This document shows, in pieces, positions 7,907 to 17,251 of a DNA stretch of 64,000 nucleotides. Source of the stretch: an uncultured Tateyamaria sp. GTDB taxonomy: Bacteria; Pseudomonadota; Alphaproteobacteria; Rhodobacterales; Rhodobacteraceae. The first letter of the stretch is position 1. Every line of letters begins with the position of its first letter. A program made the position numbers and the translations under genes. The stretch lies in the NCBI RefSeq assembly GCF_947487805.1, contig NZ_CANKXW010000008.1, positions 144,802-208,801 on the forward strand, given 5' to 3'. The notes beneath the pieces are model-generated. The model worked only from the letters and a program-made list of their open reading frames with translations, ran no database searches and had not been told where the DNA came from.

Positions 7907-10195
7907 TCATCCGCATTTGGAAAAGCCGCAGGAGGCGCAGGTCATGCACCCCTCGACCATGCGTAATTCGTAAGATCCGCAGGACGAACAGGCCTTGCCG
8001 CGCGGTGCATCCAACCCCACGACCTCCGCCTGCGGGTCGGACTTCAGGCCCATCCCCTCGCCTTCGATAAAGCCTGTCGCGACCATATGCTGTTCGATGA
8101 CACCGCCGATGGCGGCAAGGATCGACGGGATGTATTTGCCCTGCATCCATGCACCGCCACGCGGATCAAACACGGCCTTCAGCTCTTCGACCACGAAACT
8201 GACATCGCCACCGCGCCGGAAAACGGCCGAGATCATGCGCGTCAGCGCCACGGTCCAGGCGAAATGCTCCATATTCTTGGAGTTGATGAACACCTCGAAG
8301 GGGCGGCGATGCCCGCCGATCACCAAGTCATTGATGGTGATATAAAGCGCGTGTTCGCTGTCCGGCCACTTGACCTTGTAGGTGTTGCCCTCAAGCGCGT
8401 TGGGCCGATCCAACGGCTCGGCCATATAGATGACATCGCCATGGGGCTGCATCGGCTCGGCATCATCACTGGCCATGACGGGCGCTTCGGCAGGCTTTTC
8501 TTCGGCCACCGTCAGCACGGACCCCGTTACCGCATTGGGGCGGTAGGTCGTGCAGCCCTTGCAGCCCGAATCCCACGCCTCCATGTAGACGTCCTTGAAA
8601 TCATCAAAGCTGATGTCTTCCGGGCAGTTGATCGTCTTGGAGATCGACGAATCCACCCATTTCTGCGCGGCGGCCTGCATTTTGACGTGATCCAGAGGCG
8701 CCAATGTTTGCGCGTTGACAAAATAGTCCGGCAGGTCGGCGTCCCCGAACTTGTCGCGCCACATCTGCACGGCATAGTCGACGACCTCTTCCTCCGTCCG
8801 GCTGCCATCCTTTTGCAGGACCTTGCGGGTGTAAGCATAGGCAAAAACCGGTTCGATCCCCGAAGATACGTTGCCCGCATAAAGCGATATAGTCCCCGTC
8901 GGCGCGATGGAGGTCAGCAAGGCGTTGCGAATACCATGCTCGGCAATGGCCGCGCGCACATCGTCATCCATGGCCTGCATCGTGCCTGACTGCAGATAGG
9001 CGTCCGCATCAAAGAGCGGAAAGGCGCCCTTTTCGGTCGCCAATTGCACCGACGCCAGATACGCGGCGCGGGCGATTGCTTTCAACCAGTGCTCGGTCTG
9101 ACGCGCCGCCTCGTCAGAGCCATAGCGCAAACCCATCATCAAGAGCGCATCGGCCAGCCCCGTGACGCCCAGACCGATCCGGCGCTTGGCGTGGGCTTCG
9201 CGCGCCTGCGCCTCAAGCGGGAATTTCGACGCATCCACCACGTTGTCCATCATCCGGACGGCTGTCCCGACCAGCTCTGTCAGGGCCTGTTCATCCAGCC
9301 GCGCGGCCTCTTCGAACGGCGCCTCGACCAGACGCGCCAGGTTGATCGATCCCAAGAGGCACGCGCCATAAGGCGGCAGGGGTTGTTCCCCGCACGGGTT
9401 CGTCGCGGCAATCGTTTCGCAATAGTTCAGGTTGTTGGCCGCGTTGATCCGGTCGATGAAGATCACGCCCGGCTCGGCATAATCATAGGTCGACCGCATG
9501 ATCCCGTTCCACAGATCGCGCGCCCGCACGGTCTTGTAGACGGTGCCATCAAACACCAGATCCCACGCCCCATCCGCCTTGACCGCGTCCATGAACGCAT
9601 CCGTCACCAGCACTGACACATTGAACATGCGAAGCCGCGCGGCATCCGACTTGGCAGTAATGAAATCCTCGATATCCGGATGATCACAGCGCATCGTAGC
9701 CATCATCGCACCCCGGCGGCTGCCTGCCGACATGATCGTGCGGCACATTGCGTCCCACACATCCATGAAGGACAGCGGGCCCGACGCGTCCGCCGCCACG
9801 CCTTTGACGCCCGCCCCCTTGGGCCGGATGGTCGAGAAATCATACCCGATGCCACCCCCCTGCTGCATGGTCAGGGCCGCCTCTTTCAGCATTTCGAAAA
9901 TGCCACCCATGCTGTCGGGAATCGTGCCCATGACAAAACAGTTGAACAACGTCACGGACCGCGCCGTTCCGGCCCCTGCGGTGATGCGCCCTGCAGGCAG
10001 GAATTTGAAATCCTCGAGCGCCGCATAGAACGTGTCTTCCCACGCTTTGGGATCTTCTTCGACCTGTGCCAGATCGCGCGCGATGCGCCGCCAGCTGTCT
10101 TCGACCGTCGCATCAATGGCCGTGCCGTCGGCATCCTTGAACCGGTATTTCATATCCCAGATCTGTTCAGCGATCGGCGCGGCAAAACGTGTCAT
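7907..10195 (-). CDS. nrdJ: adenosylcobalamin-dependent ribonucleotide reductase (class II)
   Basis: A 762-residue enzyme that reduces ribonucleotides to deoxyribonucleotides using a coenzyme-B12 thiyl radical. Key residues: a redox cysteine C86 in LFNCFVMG, the active-site N266-P-C268-G-E270 loop, C279, and a Cys-rich C-terminal tail (residues 736-762, repeated CxxC) that would re-reduce the active site. The ATP-cone is not obvious and the protein is on the shorter side for the family. The start at 10195 (MTRFAAPIAEQIWD) is preferred over an in-frame start at 10336, whose extra 47 residues would run through the regulatory region. Two NrdR-box-like sites lie upstream. Confidence 0.93.
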   Translation of the reverse strand: MTRFAAPIAEQIWDMKYRFKDADGTAIDATVEDSWRRIARDLAQVEEDPKAWEDTFYAALEDFKFLPAGRITAGAGTARSVTLFNCFVMGTIPDSMGGIFEMLKEAALTMQQGGGIGYDFSTIRPKGAGVKGVAADASGPLSFMDVWDAMCRTIMSAGSRRGAMMATMRCDHPDIEDFITAKSDAARLRMFNVSVLVTDAFMDAVKADGAWDLVFDGTVYKTVRARDLWNGIMRSTYDYAEPGVIFIDRINAANNLNYCETIAATNPCGEQPLPPYGACLLGSINLARLVEAPFEEAARLDEQALTELVGTAVRMMDNVVDASKFPLEAQAREAHAKRRIGLGVTGLADALLMMGLRYGSDEAARQTEHWLKAIARAAYLASVQLATEKGAFPLFDADAYLQSGTMQAMDDDVRAAIAEHGIRNALLTSIAPTGTISLYAGNVSSGIEPVFAYAYTRKVLQKDGSRTEEEVVDYAVQMWRDKFGDADLPDYFVNAQTLAPLDHVKMQAAAQKWVDSSISKTINCPEDISFDDFKDVYMEAWDSGCKGCTTYRPNAVTGSVLTVAEEKPAEAPVMASDDAEPMQPHGDVIYMAEPLDRPNALEGNTYKVKWPDSEHALYITINDLVIGGHRRPFEVFINSKNMEHFAWTVALTRMISAVFRRGGDVSFVVEELKAVFDPRGGAWMQGKYIPSILAAIGGVIEQHMVATGFIEGEGMGLKSDPQAEVVGLDAPRGKACSSCGSYELRMVEGCMTCASCGFSKCG

Positions 10196-10296
10196 CAGGT
10201 CATCCCCTTGGCGGGCGCCGATTCTGTCGGCCCCCTTGGCAGGCAACCAACGTAGACCAATTTGACCACAACCACTAGATGGAAATGCGGCCGTAC

Positions 10297-10312
10297 ACAC
10301 CAAATCTGGGGC
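10297..10312. promoter_or_regulatory. NrdR-box-like site, copy 1
   Basis: ACACCAAATCTGGGGC keeps the core C-A-A-T-T-G positions of the 16-bp NrdR consensus (acaCwAtATaTwGwgt), about 10 of 16 matches by eye. It is about 100 bp upstream of nrdJ. NrdR is the ATP/dATP-responsive repressor of ribonucleotide reductase genes. Confidence 0.4.
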
Positions 10313-10351
10313 TGCGACAACCACAACACCTTGCACCCCTTGCCGCGAATG

Positions 10352-10367
10352 CTACAATATTTGGTGT
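10352..10367. promoter_or_regulatory. NrdR-box-like site, copy 2
   Basis: CTACAATATTTGGTGT matches about 13 of 16 positions of the NrdR consensus, including all core positions. It lies 55 bp (about five helical turns) from copy 1, between nrdJ and the divergent DUF1489 gene. Paired boxes upstream of an nrd gene are the usual NrdR arrangement, although the spacing is commonly shorter. Confidence 0.55.
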
Positions 10368-10384
10368 GCAGAGGGGTGGATTCT

Positions 10385-10816
10385 GTGGATAACTACGTCA
10401 ATCTGATCAAGCTGTCCGTAGGCAGCGAGACCTTCGAGGACCTCGAGGCCTGGCAGCGCACGAAACGCGCCCAGACCGCGGACGGCTATCCGCGCCACGT
10501 CACCCGCATGTGGCCCAAACGCGCTGGCGACATTCTGAACGGCGGTTCCATCTTCTGGGTGGTCAAGGGCGTCGTGACCTGCCGCCAACGCATCATCCGT
10601 TTGGACGAAGTGATTGGCAGCGATGGCATCCGCCGATGCGCCATCGTGTCCGACCCCGAATTGATCCGTGTACAGGGCGCGCTCAAACGGCCCTTCCAGG
10701 GCTGGCGCTACCTCAAGCCCGAAGATGCCCCGCCCGACCTGCCCAAGGGGCGAGAACGCGAAGAACCGCTGCCCGTGGAACTGAACCGCGCTCTGGCGGA
10801 AATCGGGGTTCTGTAA
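10385..10816 (+). CDS. DUF1489-family protein
   Basis: A 143-residue conserved hypothetical of the type common in alphaproteobacteria. Recognisable stretches are NLIKLSVG near the start, HVTRMWPKR and GGSIFWVVKGVVTCRQ in the middle. No enzyme motif, signal peptide or membrane helix is visible. I chose the GTG at 10385 because GAGGGG lies 8 nt upstream and the conserved region begins four codons later. An in-frame GTG at 10376 is the alternative; a start at 10262 would cross the NrdR sites. It is divergent from nrdJ. The function is unknown. Confidence 0.7.
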   Translation: MDNYVNLIKLSVGSETFEDLEAWQRTKRAQTADGYPRHVTRMWPKRAGDILNGGSIFWVVKGVVTCRQRIIRLDEVIGSDGIRRCAIVSDPELIRVQGALKRPFQGWRYLKPEDAPPDLPKGREREEPLPVELNRALAEIGVL

Positions 10817-10862
10817 CGCGCCGCAGACCACGCCACTGAACGTCTGCAAATCTTGACGCGTC

Positions 10863-10878
10863 TCACCCATATGGGTGA
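10863..10878. promoter_or_regulatory. 16-bp perfect palindrome upstream of the autotransporter
   Basis: TCACCCATATGGGTGA is a perfect 16-bp palindrome 65 bp before the autotransporter start. It has no U-run, so it is more like an operator than a terminator. The cognate regulator is unknown. Confidence 0.4.
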
Positions 10879-10943
10879 TGCGAGCCGGTCGGCCCGTTTC
10901 TATCCTCACGCGTATTGTTTGAGGATATTGGGGTGGGCCCGTC

Positions 10944-13900
10944 ATGTTTTCACTGGATGCACAGTACGTTTCGGACGCACACGGACGCCGCAAGGGTCCG
11001 ATTGGCGCGATGGCTGTTTTGCTTTTGACCACGGCGCTTTACCCGTCCGTGGGGGCCGCGACCTGCGTGACAGCCCCGGGCTCAGTCACCTGTTCGGGGT
11101 CAATCCCGAATGGCCAGTCGGTCACGGATGATTTCGGCACCATCACCGTCAATGGTTTGACCGAACCCGTCGGCGGCACAGGTTTGCGCTTTACCAGTTC
11201 GACCGACGCGGACATCGACGTCAACGCGGATTTTACGGCCTTTGGCATCCAGCTGGACCCGGGGTTCAACCGCACCCGCCGCGCCGGGTTCGAACTGCGC
11301 ACCGATGGGTCGGTCACGGGCACCGTCGCGGGTGACATCACCGGCCCCACATTGGACGATGTTACCAATACGCCCGAATTCGATCTGAACAATTTCGGCA
11401 CCTTCAATGTGCTGAGCGGCACGGGCATCGACCTGACCAGAACCGGGACCATCAACGTCACCCGCCCCACCGTCACCGCCACGCAGAACCGCAGAGACAA
11501 TTTCGCGGCCCCCGGTGGCGAGCGCGATTTCGTCATGGGGCAATTCGGTGCGATCCGTCTGCGCGACCGCAGCGGCGATATCAACTTTGTCAGCACCGGC
11601 GACGTGTCGCTGGATGGCGGCCAAAGGAACCTGTCCGTGGACCGCAGTGCCGAAGTTGGCGTGAACCAGCGCGTATTTTCCACGCGGTTTGCGTCCGGGT
11701 CAGCGGGACAGTCGACCAACAGCGCCCATTTTGGTGTTGTTATCGAAGGCAACGCTGACGTCACAGCGGTCCAGAATGGCGACATCAACCTGACGGGTGG
11801 CGGGGTCAGCACCTCGGTCGAGACAACGGGCGCCATCGCGGCAACCATCGCCACTCATAGCGGCGGCCGCGGGGTGTTCATCACCGACAATGATGCGGGA
11901 GACGTCGATCAGGTCAGCTTTCTTGATCAGACCACGTTCACGCTCAATGGCGACGTCACGTTGACGGGCGCGGATGTCGAAGCCCGCGCCAAGGCCAATG
12001 ACGTGCCAGGTGGCAGCGCCAACACCAAGGCGACCGCGCAAGTCGATCTGTCATCCCAGATCGGTGTCTGGGCGAACAAGCCCAGCGCGCGTGACATTAC
12101 GGTCAACGGTGACATTCGCGTCACAAACGGGACGACCATAATCTCGGCACAGGCTGTGGATGACGCCGGACAAGCCAGCGGATTGGTTGCGGTCCGCGGT
12201 GTAGGCACAGGCGGGAGCGGGTTCGAAGGCAGCGCGTTCCTGAGAGACGACACGAATACGCCAAAACTGTCGCTGAACGTCACCGGCGATATCATCGTGG
12301 CCGGTGGGGACGTCGTGGCGGATGTCACCGGCACAGGGACGTCGACCTTGAATGATCTGTCAGACCTGCCCACAGGTACCCCGCGCGAGACACTCACCAT
12401 CAATCGGTTTGGCGGCAGTTCCGCGACGGGTCTGTCACTGTTTGCGACTGAGGTAGACTATGACTTGGGCGGCAACATCACAGCAACTGGCGGCAACGCC
12501 ACGGGCACGATGACCGGGTCCGACATGAATGCAGTTTTCAACGGCGGCAATGCCACGGCCATGAGTTTCAGCGCCGGAAGCGCCATTGGCGGGGGTGCAT
12601 TTAATAAGGTTGAGGACAGTTTGATGAACGCCGATGGCGGTGATGCTGACTTGACCCTTGATGGCACCAACCTTGAGGCTGAAATGCGCGGCGGCAACAG
12701 CATCGGGACAAACGTGTCCATCGGTGCGGTTGGGCAATCCGGCTATACCCAGACCGGTGCTATTGCGGTGACCGGCGGCGATGCGCGCGGCACCGCCTCT
12801 GCCGGTTCGACGATTTCGGCCACGGGTGGATCGGCAACCGGGTACAGTTTCAATGCCGGAGGTCGCCCGGAGGGCGCGCCTGAGACGTCCACCGCAACCA
12901 TCCGAAGCGAGGGCGAAATCACTGTCACGGGCGGCGATGCGACCCTGACCGGCGACGGCACCGCAATTGGCGGGGAAGCAACCGGAATCATTTCCTTCCT
13001 GACCGGAGCCGATGCGCCGCCGCTTGTGGAACATGACGGGATCATCCGTGCCACGGGGGGCGCAGGCATCACGCGGCAAGGGGCGGCCACGGGCATCAAC
13101 ATCTCGGATTTCGGGTTCACCAGCACGGCCAGCGATGGGTCCACCGTGGACAACGACGCCAATATTCTGGTGACGGGTGACATCTATACGGATGGCACGG
13201 GCGTTGAAGACACGCTGACAGGCAACGAGCTGGTGTCGGGATCAAATGGGATCAACGCGGCGGTCACCGGCGATGCGCAGGTTGTCGTGGATGGCGGGTT
13301 GGTCGATGTGCGGGGATCCAAGAGCAACGGCATCACGGTCCGTGCCGCCACCAGCCTGACCACATTGCGCAACGGGACACGGGTAAACGTGACAGCGGAC
13401 AGGGGCGCGGGCATCGCGCTCGGCACGTCTCAACGCGTCTTCGAGAACCCGTCCGAGGTGGCCAGCGTCAACCGCATCGTGATCGACCAGACCAGTGCCG
13501 TGATCACAGAGGCTGGCATCGGCATTCAGGACGACGGCCGCACGCGCGTGTTCGACATAGACCCCGATACCAACGACGCCGTGCCGCGGAATGTCGATTT
13601 GGGCAATCAGACCACGGTCGACATCGCGGGCACGTTGAGCAGTGGCATCGGGATTGCGATGGATCTCGGCGCCGGGACGGACACTCTGATCCTCCGGCGC
13701 ACAGCGGCCATCACGGGCGTGTCGCGGCTGGGTGCGGGGGATGACCGGTTCATCTACCAGAACTTTGCCGAGACGAACGCAGTCGATGGCGGCGATGGGC
13801 GCGACAGCGTTGTCGTCTCGGTCGCCTCTGGCCAGAATGCGCGGTTCAATCCGCAATCCGAGATCCCGAATTTCACCAATTTCGAGGCGATCTCGAAATC

Positions 13901-15530
13901 CGGGGTTGGCACGCTGACGGTAGGCGGCGCTGCCTTTGCGAACGGCCCGATTGATTTCGAAGTGCTGAACGGTGCGGGCATTGTCGACAGCGATCAGGCC
14001 AATCTGGGCGTGATCGTGGGGGCCGGGGCACAGTTCCGGACCGACAATCAGGTGGCCAATATCCTGGTGCGCGATCAAGGTGTGGCCAACGGCACGGGCA
14101 CCGCATCGGGCCTGACCAATGAGGGGCGTTTCGCGCCCGGCAATTCCATCGGCACCTTTACCGTCACGGGTGACTTCGCGCAGACCGCGACGGGCCAGCT
14201 GGACATCGAGATTGCCGCAGACGGCGGCTCGGATTTGGTGGCTGTGTCCGGAACGGCCACACTGGACGGGACGCTTTCGGTGCAGGGTATCGGGTATCCG
14301 ACCGGGTTCCCCGATACGCAGTCCTATACCATCCTGACCGCAAATGGCGGCATCGCCGGTGCCTTTGCCAACGTCACAGACAACCTGCCGGACGTGGATG
14401 TCGTTGCCGCCTATTCTGCTAACAGCGTCGCCATCAGTTACAGCCGGGGTACGATGCCCGGCGGGCCGACCACCGACATGTCCGACAAATCCATCCATGC
14501 CAACGCGTTGCAGGCCGGTCTTGCCAGTGTCGGTTTCTTTTCCAACCACCTGCGCGCGCGGGGCCGAGCGCACGGCCCCTCTGGCGCGGGGCGCGATACG
14601 CTGGCCTTTGCGGGGCTTGACGGGCCGGTGTTCTCGTTCGCCGACCAGACCCCCGGCTTTACCGCCGAAACCGGCGCGCTCTGGCTCAGCCCGTTTGCAT
14701 CCCGCGCGGATGTGGACGCCACGGCGGTCGCGACAGGATACAGTGCCGACACCAACGGCCTTGCCCTCGGCTATGAGGTCACGACGCCTGATGGCGCGGG
14801 GTTCGTGCGCAAGGGTATCGCTCTGGGCTTTTCCACCACGGATGTGGCCAGCGGGGCCAGCAGTGCAGACATCGACACCACGCAGATCGGCGCTTACTAC
14901 CACCTCGAGCGCGGGCCACTGCGCCTGACAACAGCGGCGACCTTCGGCAGCCAATCCCACGACATCACCCGTACGATCCCAATCGCAGGCATGGCGCCCG
15001 CGATTGCACGGTCGTCTGCGGATGGCTTTGCGTTCGAGATCGGCGCCGACCTGTCCTACAACCTCGCGCAGCACTATGGCTGGGCCAACGCCGACACCTT
15101 GCGCGTAGCCCCTGTCGTGTCGTTGCAGCATTCCGTGGTCAAGCGGGACGGATACACCGAAACCGGCGCGGGCATTCTGAACCTGACGGTCGCGCCCGAG
15201 CGCTATGCACGCACCGTTCTGGGGGTCGGGATGGAGTACGAACAGCTCTTTCGCGGCCAAAACGGGATGGTGATCAAACCGTCCCTTTCGGTGAAATACG
15301 AACACGCGTTCGGCGCAGAGGCGGCAACCGTATCCAGCGCCTTGGCTGGTGTCGCGGGCGCGTCCTTTGCCGATCGTGGCGCAATCGTAGGCGACAACAC
15401 GATCGCCGTCGGCGCAGGGGTCGAATTCCAGATCAAGGACAACTTTTCGGTCGATGTGCGCTATTCCGGGCGTTTCAGCAACAGCGCCGACACGCATACG
15501 GCATCGATCAGCGCGGTCTGGAAGTTTTAG
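10944..15530 (+). CDS. large autotransporter (type Va) outer-membrane protein
   Basis: A 1528-residue secreted adhesin-like protein. It has a long N-terminal export signal (hydrophobic core AVLLLTTALYP, cleavage near residue 39), then a ~1200-residue passenger dominated by Gly, Thr, Asp and Asn in short beta-strand repeats, as in right-handed beta-helix passengers. The C-terminal ~270 residues form the translocating beta-barrel: alternating strands and a final ...AVWKF with terminal Phe, the BAM recognition signature. Residues about 510-720 carry a recurring TGGDA/GGNATG motif. No protease or other catalytic motif is evident, so adhesion or biofilm roles are the default guess. Its stop overlaps by 4 nt the stop of the convergent LuxR-hydrolase gene. 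Confidence 0.9.
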   Translation: MFSLDAQYVSDAHGRRKGPIGAMAVLLLTTALYPSVGAATCVTAPGSVTCSGSIPNGQSVTDDFGTITVNGLTEPVGGTGLRFTSSTDADIDVNADFTAFGIQLDPGFNRTRRAGFELRTDGSVTGTVAGDITGPTLDDVTNTPEFDLNNFGTFNVLSGTGIDLTRTGTINVTRPTVTATQNRRDNFAAPGGERDFVMGQFGAIRLRDRSGDINFVSTGDVSLDGGQRNLSVDRSAEVGVNQRVFSTRFASGSAGQSTNSAHFGVVIEGNADVTAVQNGDINLTGGGVSTSVETTGAIAATIATHSGGRGVFITDNDAGDVDQVSFLDQTTFTLNGDVTLTGADVEARAKANDVPGGSANTKATAQVDLSSQIGVWANKPSARDITVNGDIRVTNGTTIISAQAVDDAGQASGLVAVRGVGTGGSGFEGSAFLRDDTNTPKLSLNVTGDIIVAGGDVVADVTGTGTSTLNDLSDLPTGTPRETLTINRFGGSSATGLSLFATEVDYDLGGNITATGGNATGTMTGSDMNAVFNGGNATAMSFSAGSAIGGGAFNKVEDSLMNADGGDADLTLDGTNLEAEMRGGNSIGTNVSIGAVGQSGYTQTGAIAVTGGDARGTASAGSTISATGGSATGYSFNAGGRPEGAPETSTATIRSEGEITVTGGDATLTGDGTAIGGEATGIISFLTGADAPPLVEHDGIIRATGGAGITRQGAATGINISDFGFTSTASDGSTVDNDANILVTGDIYTDGTGVEDTLTGNELVSGSNGINAAVTGDAQVVVDGGLVDVRGSKSNGITVRAATSLTTLRNGTRVNVTADRGAGIALGTSQRVFENPSEVASVNRIVIDQTSAVITEAGIGIQDDGRTRVFDIDPDTNDAVPRNVDLGNQTTVDIAGTLSSGIGIAMDLGAGTDTLILRRTAAITGVSRLGAGDDRFIYQNFAETNAVDGGDGRDSVVVSVASGQNARFNPQSEIPNFTNFEAISKSGVGTLTVGGAAFANGPIDFEVLNGAGIVDSDQANLGVIVGAGAQFRTDNQVANILVRDQGVANGTGTASGLTNEGRFAPGNSIGTFTVTGDFAQTATGQLDIEIAADGGSDLVAVSGTATLDGTLSVQGIGYPTGFPDTQSYTILTANGGIAGAFANVTDNLPDVDVVAAYSANSVAISYSRGTMPGGPTTDMSDKSIHANALQAGLASVGFFSNHLRARGRAHGPSGAGRDTLAFAGLDGPVFSFADQTPGFTAETGALWLSPFASRADVDATAVATGYSADTNGLALGYEVTTPDGAGFVRKGIALGFSTTDVASGASSADIDTTQIGAYYHLERGPLRLTTAATFGSQSHDITRTIPIAGMAPAIARSSADGFAFEIGADLSYNLAQHYGWANADTLRVAPVVSLQHSVVKRDGYTETGAGILNLTVAPERYARTVLGVGMEYEQLFRGQNGMVIKPSLSVKYEHAFGAEAATVSSALAGVAGASFADRGAIVGDNTIAVGAGVEFQIKDNFSVDVRYSGRFSNSADTHTASISAVWKF
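12465..13100 (+). repeat. degenerate protein-level repeats in the autotransporter passenger
   Basis: A motif of the type I-x-V/A-T-G-G-D/N-A followed ~20-30 residues later by GG-x-AT-G-x-S/I-F recurs about four times (ITATGGNATG, IAVTGGDARG, ITVTGGDATL, IRATGGAG). The copies are diverged in DNA, which suggests old duplication with selection on a beta-helix rung pattern. Confidence 0.5.
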
Positions 15531-17134
15531 GCCTTTGAGGTCAATTCAAGCACCTCGGCAATAGCGTCCCAGAAAGCGTCCGCGTGGCTTGCGATCCCCA
15601 GTTGCCCTGCCCCCTTGATCACGCGCAAATCCGTTTGCGCATGATCTGCGAGGTGGTCACGCAGAACCGCCGCTGTGGTGAAATGATCGTCTGCGCCATG
15701 CAAGAAAGTGGTCCGCACCTGAAAGCCTGACGCCAGTTGATCCGACTGGCCCTGCACCAGATCGAAATCCGAAGCGATACCCAATGTCGAATGCGCGTGC
15801 AGATCGCGGTACCAGTCAAAGGCGGCACCGGCGCCCACCTTGCCCGTCAGCGCGTCCAGATCTGACGCACAGCTGCTGAAGAGCTTGCGTAAAACGAACC
15901 GGGTCGTACGGGCGTTGGAAAACACGCGGCGCTGAAACTGCGTGCTGAGCTTCTTGTACATGCCGTTGTGCTTGCCAAGCTTGCGCAGACCTTCGAGAAA
16001 CTTGGCCGAGGGCGTTGCCGGTTCGCGCCGCTTGTTCATCAGGTTGACCGATGTGACGACAGCGCGGCTCAGAAGGTCGGGATCCTTTTGCGACATGCGC
16101 ATTGCAAAGAACGCGCCCGTCGCCTGACAAAGCACATCCACAGGCCCGGACCACGTCGCCTTGGCGAAGGACAGCAAATCGTCCACGGTTTGATCGACCA
16201 GCGCGCCGTCGTTGAACGCGGACGCGCAGGCCTGATCATCCAGATAGCCGCCGCGCACCGGGACAATCAGCCGAATGTAGTAGCGGTCCAGCGCGTCCTG
16301 CGCGTTCAGGAGTAGAAAGGGAAAGAGATAGCCGTGCAGCACCAACAGCGGTTTGCCGTCCAGCGGCCCCATATCCCAGACCCGCATCAGCCGTCCCGTA
16401 GCCAGCCGCTGGCTGGACAGGCGAATGGGCGTGCGCAGATGGCGCGCGGTGAAACTGTCGATCACCCGGCTTTGATGCGGATCCTGTTCGCACAAGTACA
16501 TGAGGTGGATCAATTGACTGACCAGCGTGCGCACCGTTTCCGCCTGCGTGTTACAGCCCAGCTTGCTCATCGCGCGTTTGAGGTGGCTGCGCTTGGTCTC
16601 GATGGACACGTCGTCCTTTTGCGCGGCCTGCATGGGGCTCAGCCCGCCGACAAGCTGAAACACCACCAGCCGTTCTGACGGCGTCAACTGGTTCTGGCGA
16701 TTGAAGAGGTCAAACACCTCGTCAAAGAGGTCGCGGGTCACGAGAACGGTGCGCAGCGTGTTCCGCTTGGCGCCAGTGTCGGACACGGTTGTAAAGGGTA
16801 CACACCAGTGAAATCCATCCTTCGCGCGCGCGGCAATAACCATGCCCGCCTGAAGGCGCTGGCCCGTGGCAATGTCGTTCATCTCGGTGATTTCCGGATG
16901 GCTGCCGGGCTCCAGAACGCTCACGGTCTCCATGCTGCGCGCGTTGGAAATGCCAGCGCGCAGGAAAGCGCCATCCAGTTGGAATTCGGCCCAGATGATG
17001 CGTTCGGAGATCGCCGAGTCATCCCGCCCGAATTGCGCGATCAGGTCACTTTGCAGCGCACGCGATTCCTCGGTCGGTGCCAGCGAAAACACATCCCGCA
17101 ACGTGTCGTGCAGATCTGAGGCAGTGCTGCGCAA
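15527..17134 (-). CDS. LuxR-type regulator fused to an alpha/beta-hydrolase-like domain
   Basis: A 535-residue fusion. Residues ~1-140 are an unassigned sensor-like region. Residues ~148-208 form a LuxR-type helix-turn-helix (LTPSERLVVFQLVGGLSPMQAA). Residues ~245-535 have an alpha/beta-hydrolase fold with the HGY oxyanion segment (267-269), an acid-loop aspartate (HGADDHF, 482/483) and a histidine at H517. The nucleophile elbow, normally G-x-S-x-G, reads C336-Q-A338-T-G340: the catalytic Ser is Ala. I infer a non-catalytic ligand-binding receptor controlling transcription. It lacks a signal peptide and is convergent with the autotransporter, a possible target. The ligand is unknown. Confidence 0.8.
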   Translation of the reverse strand: MRSTASDLHDTLRDVFSLAPTEESRALQSDLIAQFGRDDSAISERIIWAEFQLDGAFLRAGISNARSMETVSVLEPGSHPEITEMNDIATGQRLQAGMVIAARAKDGFHWCVPFTTVSDTGAKRNTLRTVLVTRDLFDEVFDLFNRQNQLTPSERLVVFQLVGGLSPMQAAQKDDVSIETKRSHLKRAMSKLGCNTQAETVRTLVSQLIHLMYLCEQDPHQSRVIDSFTARHLRTPIRLSSQRLATGRLMRVWDMGPLDGKPLLVLHGYLFPFLLLNAQDALDRYYIRLIVPVRGGYLDDQACASAFNDGALVDQTVDDLLSFAKATWSGPVDVLCQATGAFFAMRMSQKDPDLLSRAVVTSVNLMNKRREPATPSAKFLEGLRKLGKHNGMYKKLSTQFQRRVFSNARTTRFVLRKLFSSCASDLDALTGKVGAGAAFDWYRDLHAHSTLGIASDFDLVQGQSDQLASGFQVRTTFLHGADDHFTTAAVLRDHLADHAQTDLRVIKGAGQLGIASHADAFWDAIAEVLELTSKA

Positions 17135-17251
17135 GAATGGCCCCCCAGCCCATTTCCTGACCCGCAGCCTACCCGATTTTCAGCCAAAAATCACCTGTTT
17201 TGCTGCGACACGACCGCGTTCGGGCGCGCTTGCCTGTATTGACGGCGCGCG

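Noticed and set aside
10196..10384. Cobalamin riboswitch before the B12-dependent nrdJ
   Set aside because: No B12-box-like sequence or fitting fold seen; the NrdR-like boxes explain the region better.
13242..15497. Long open frame (about 750 codons) antisense to the autotransporter
   Set aside because: Its sequence is Arg/Gly/Ala-rich without domain or start signal and follows from the GC-rich codon pattern of the real gene.
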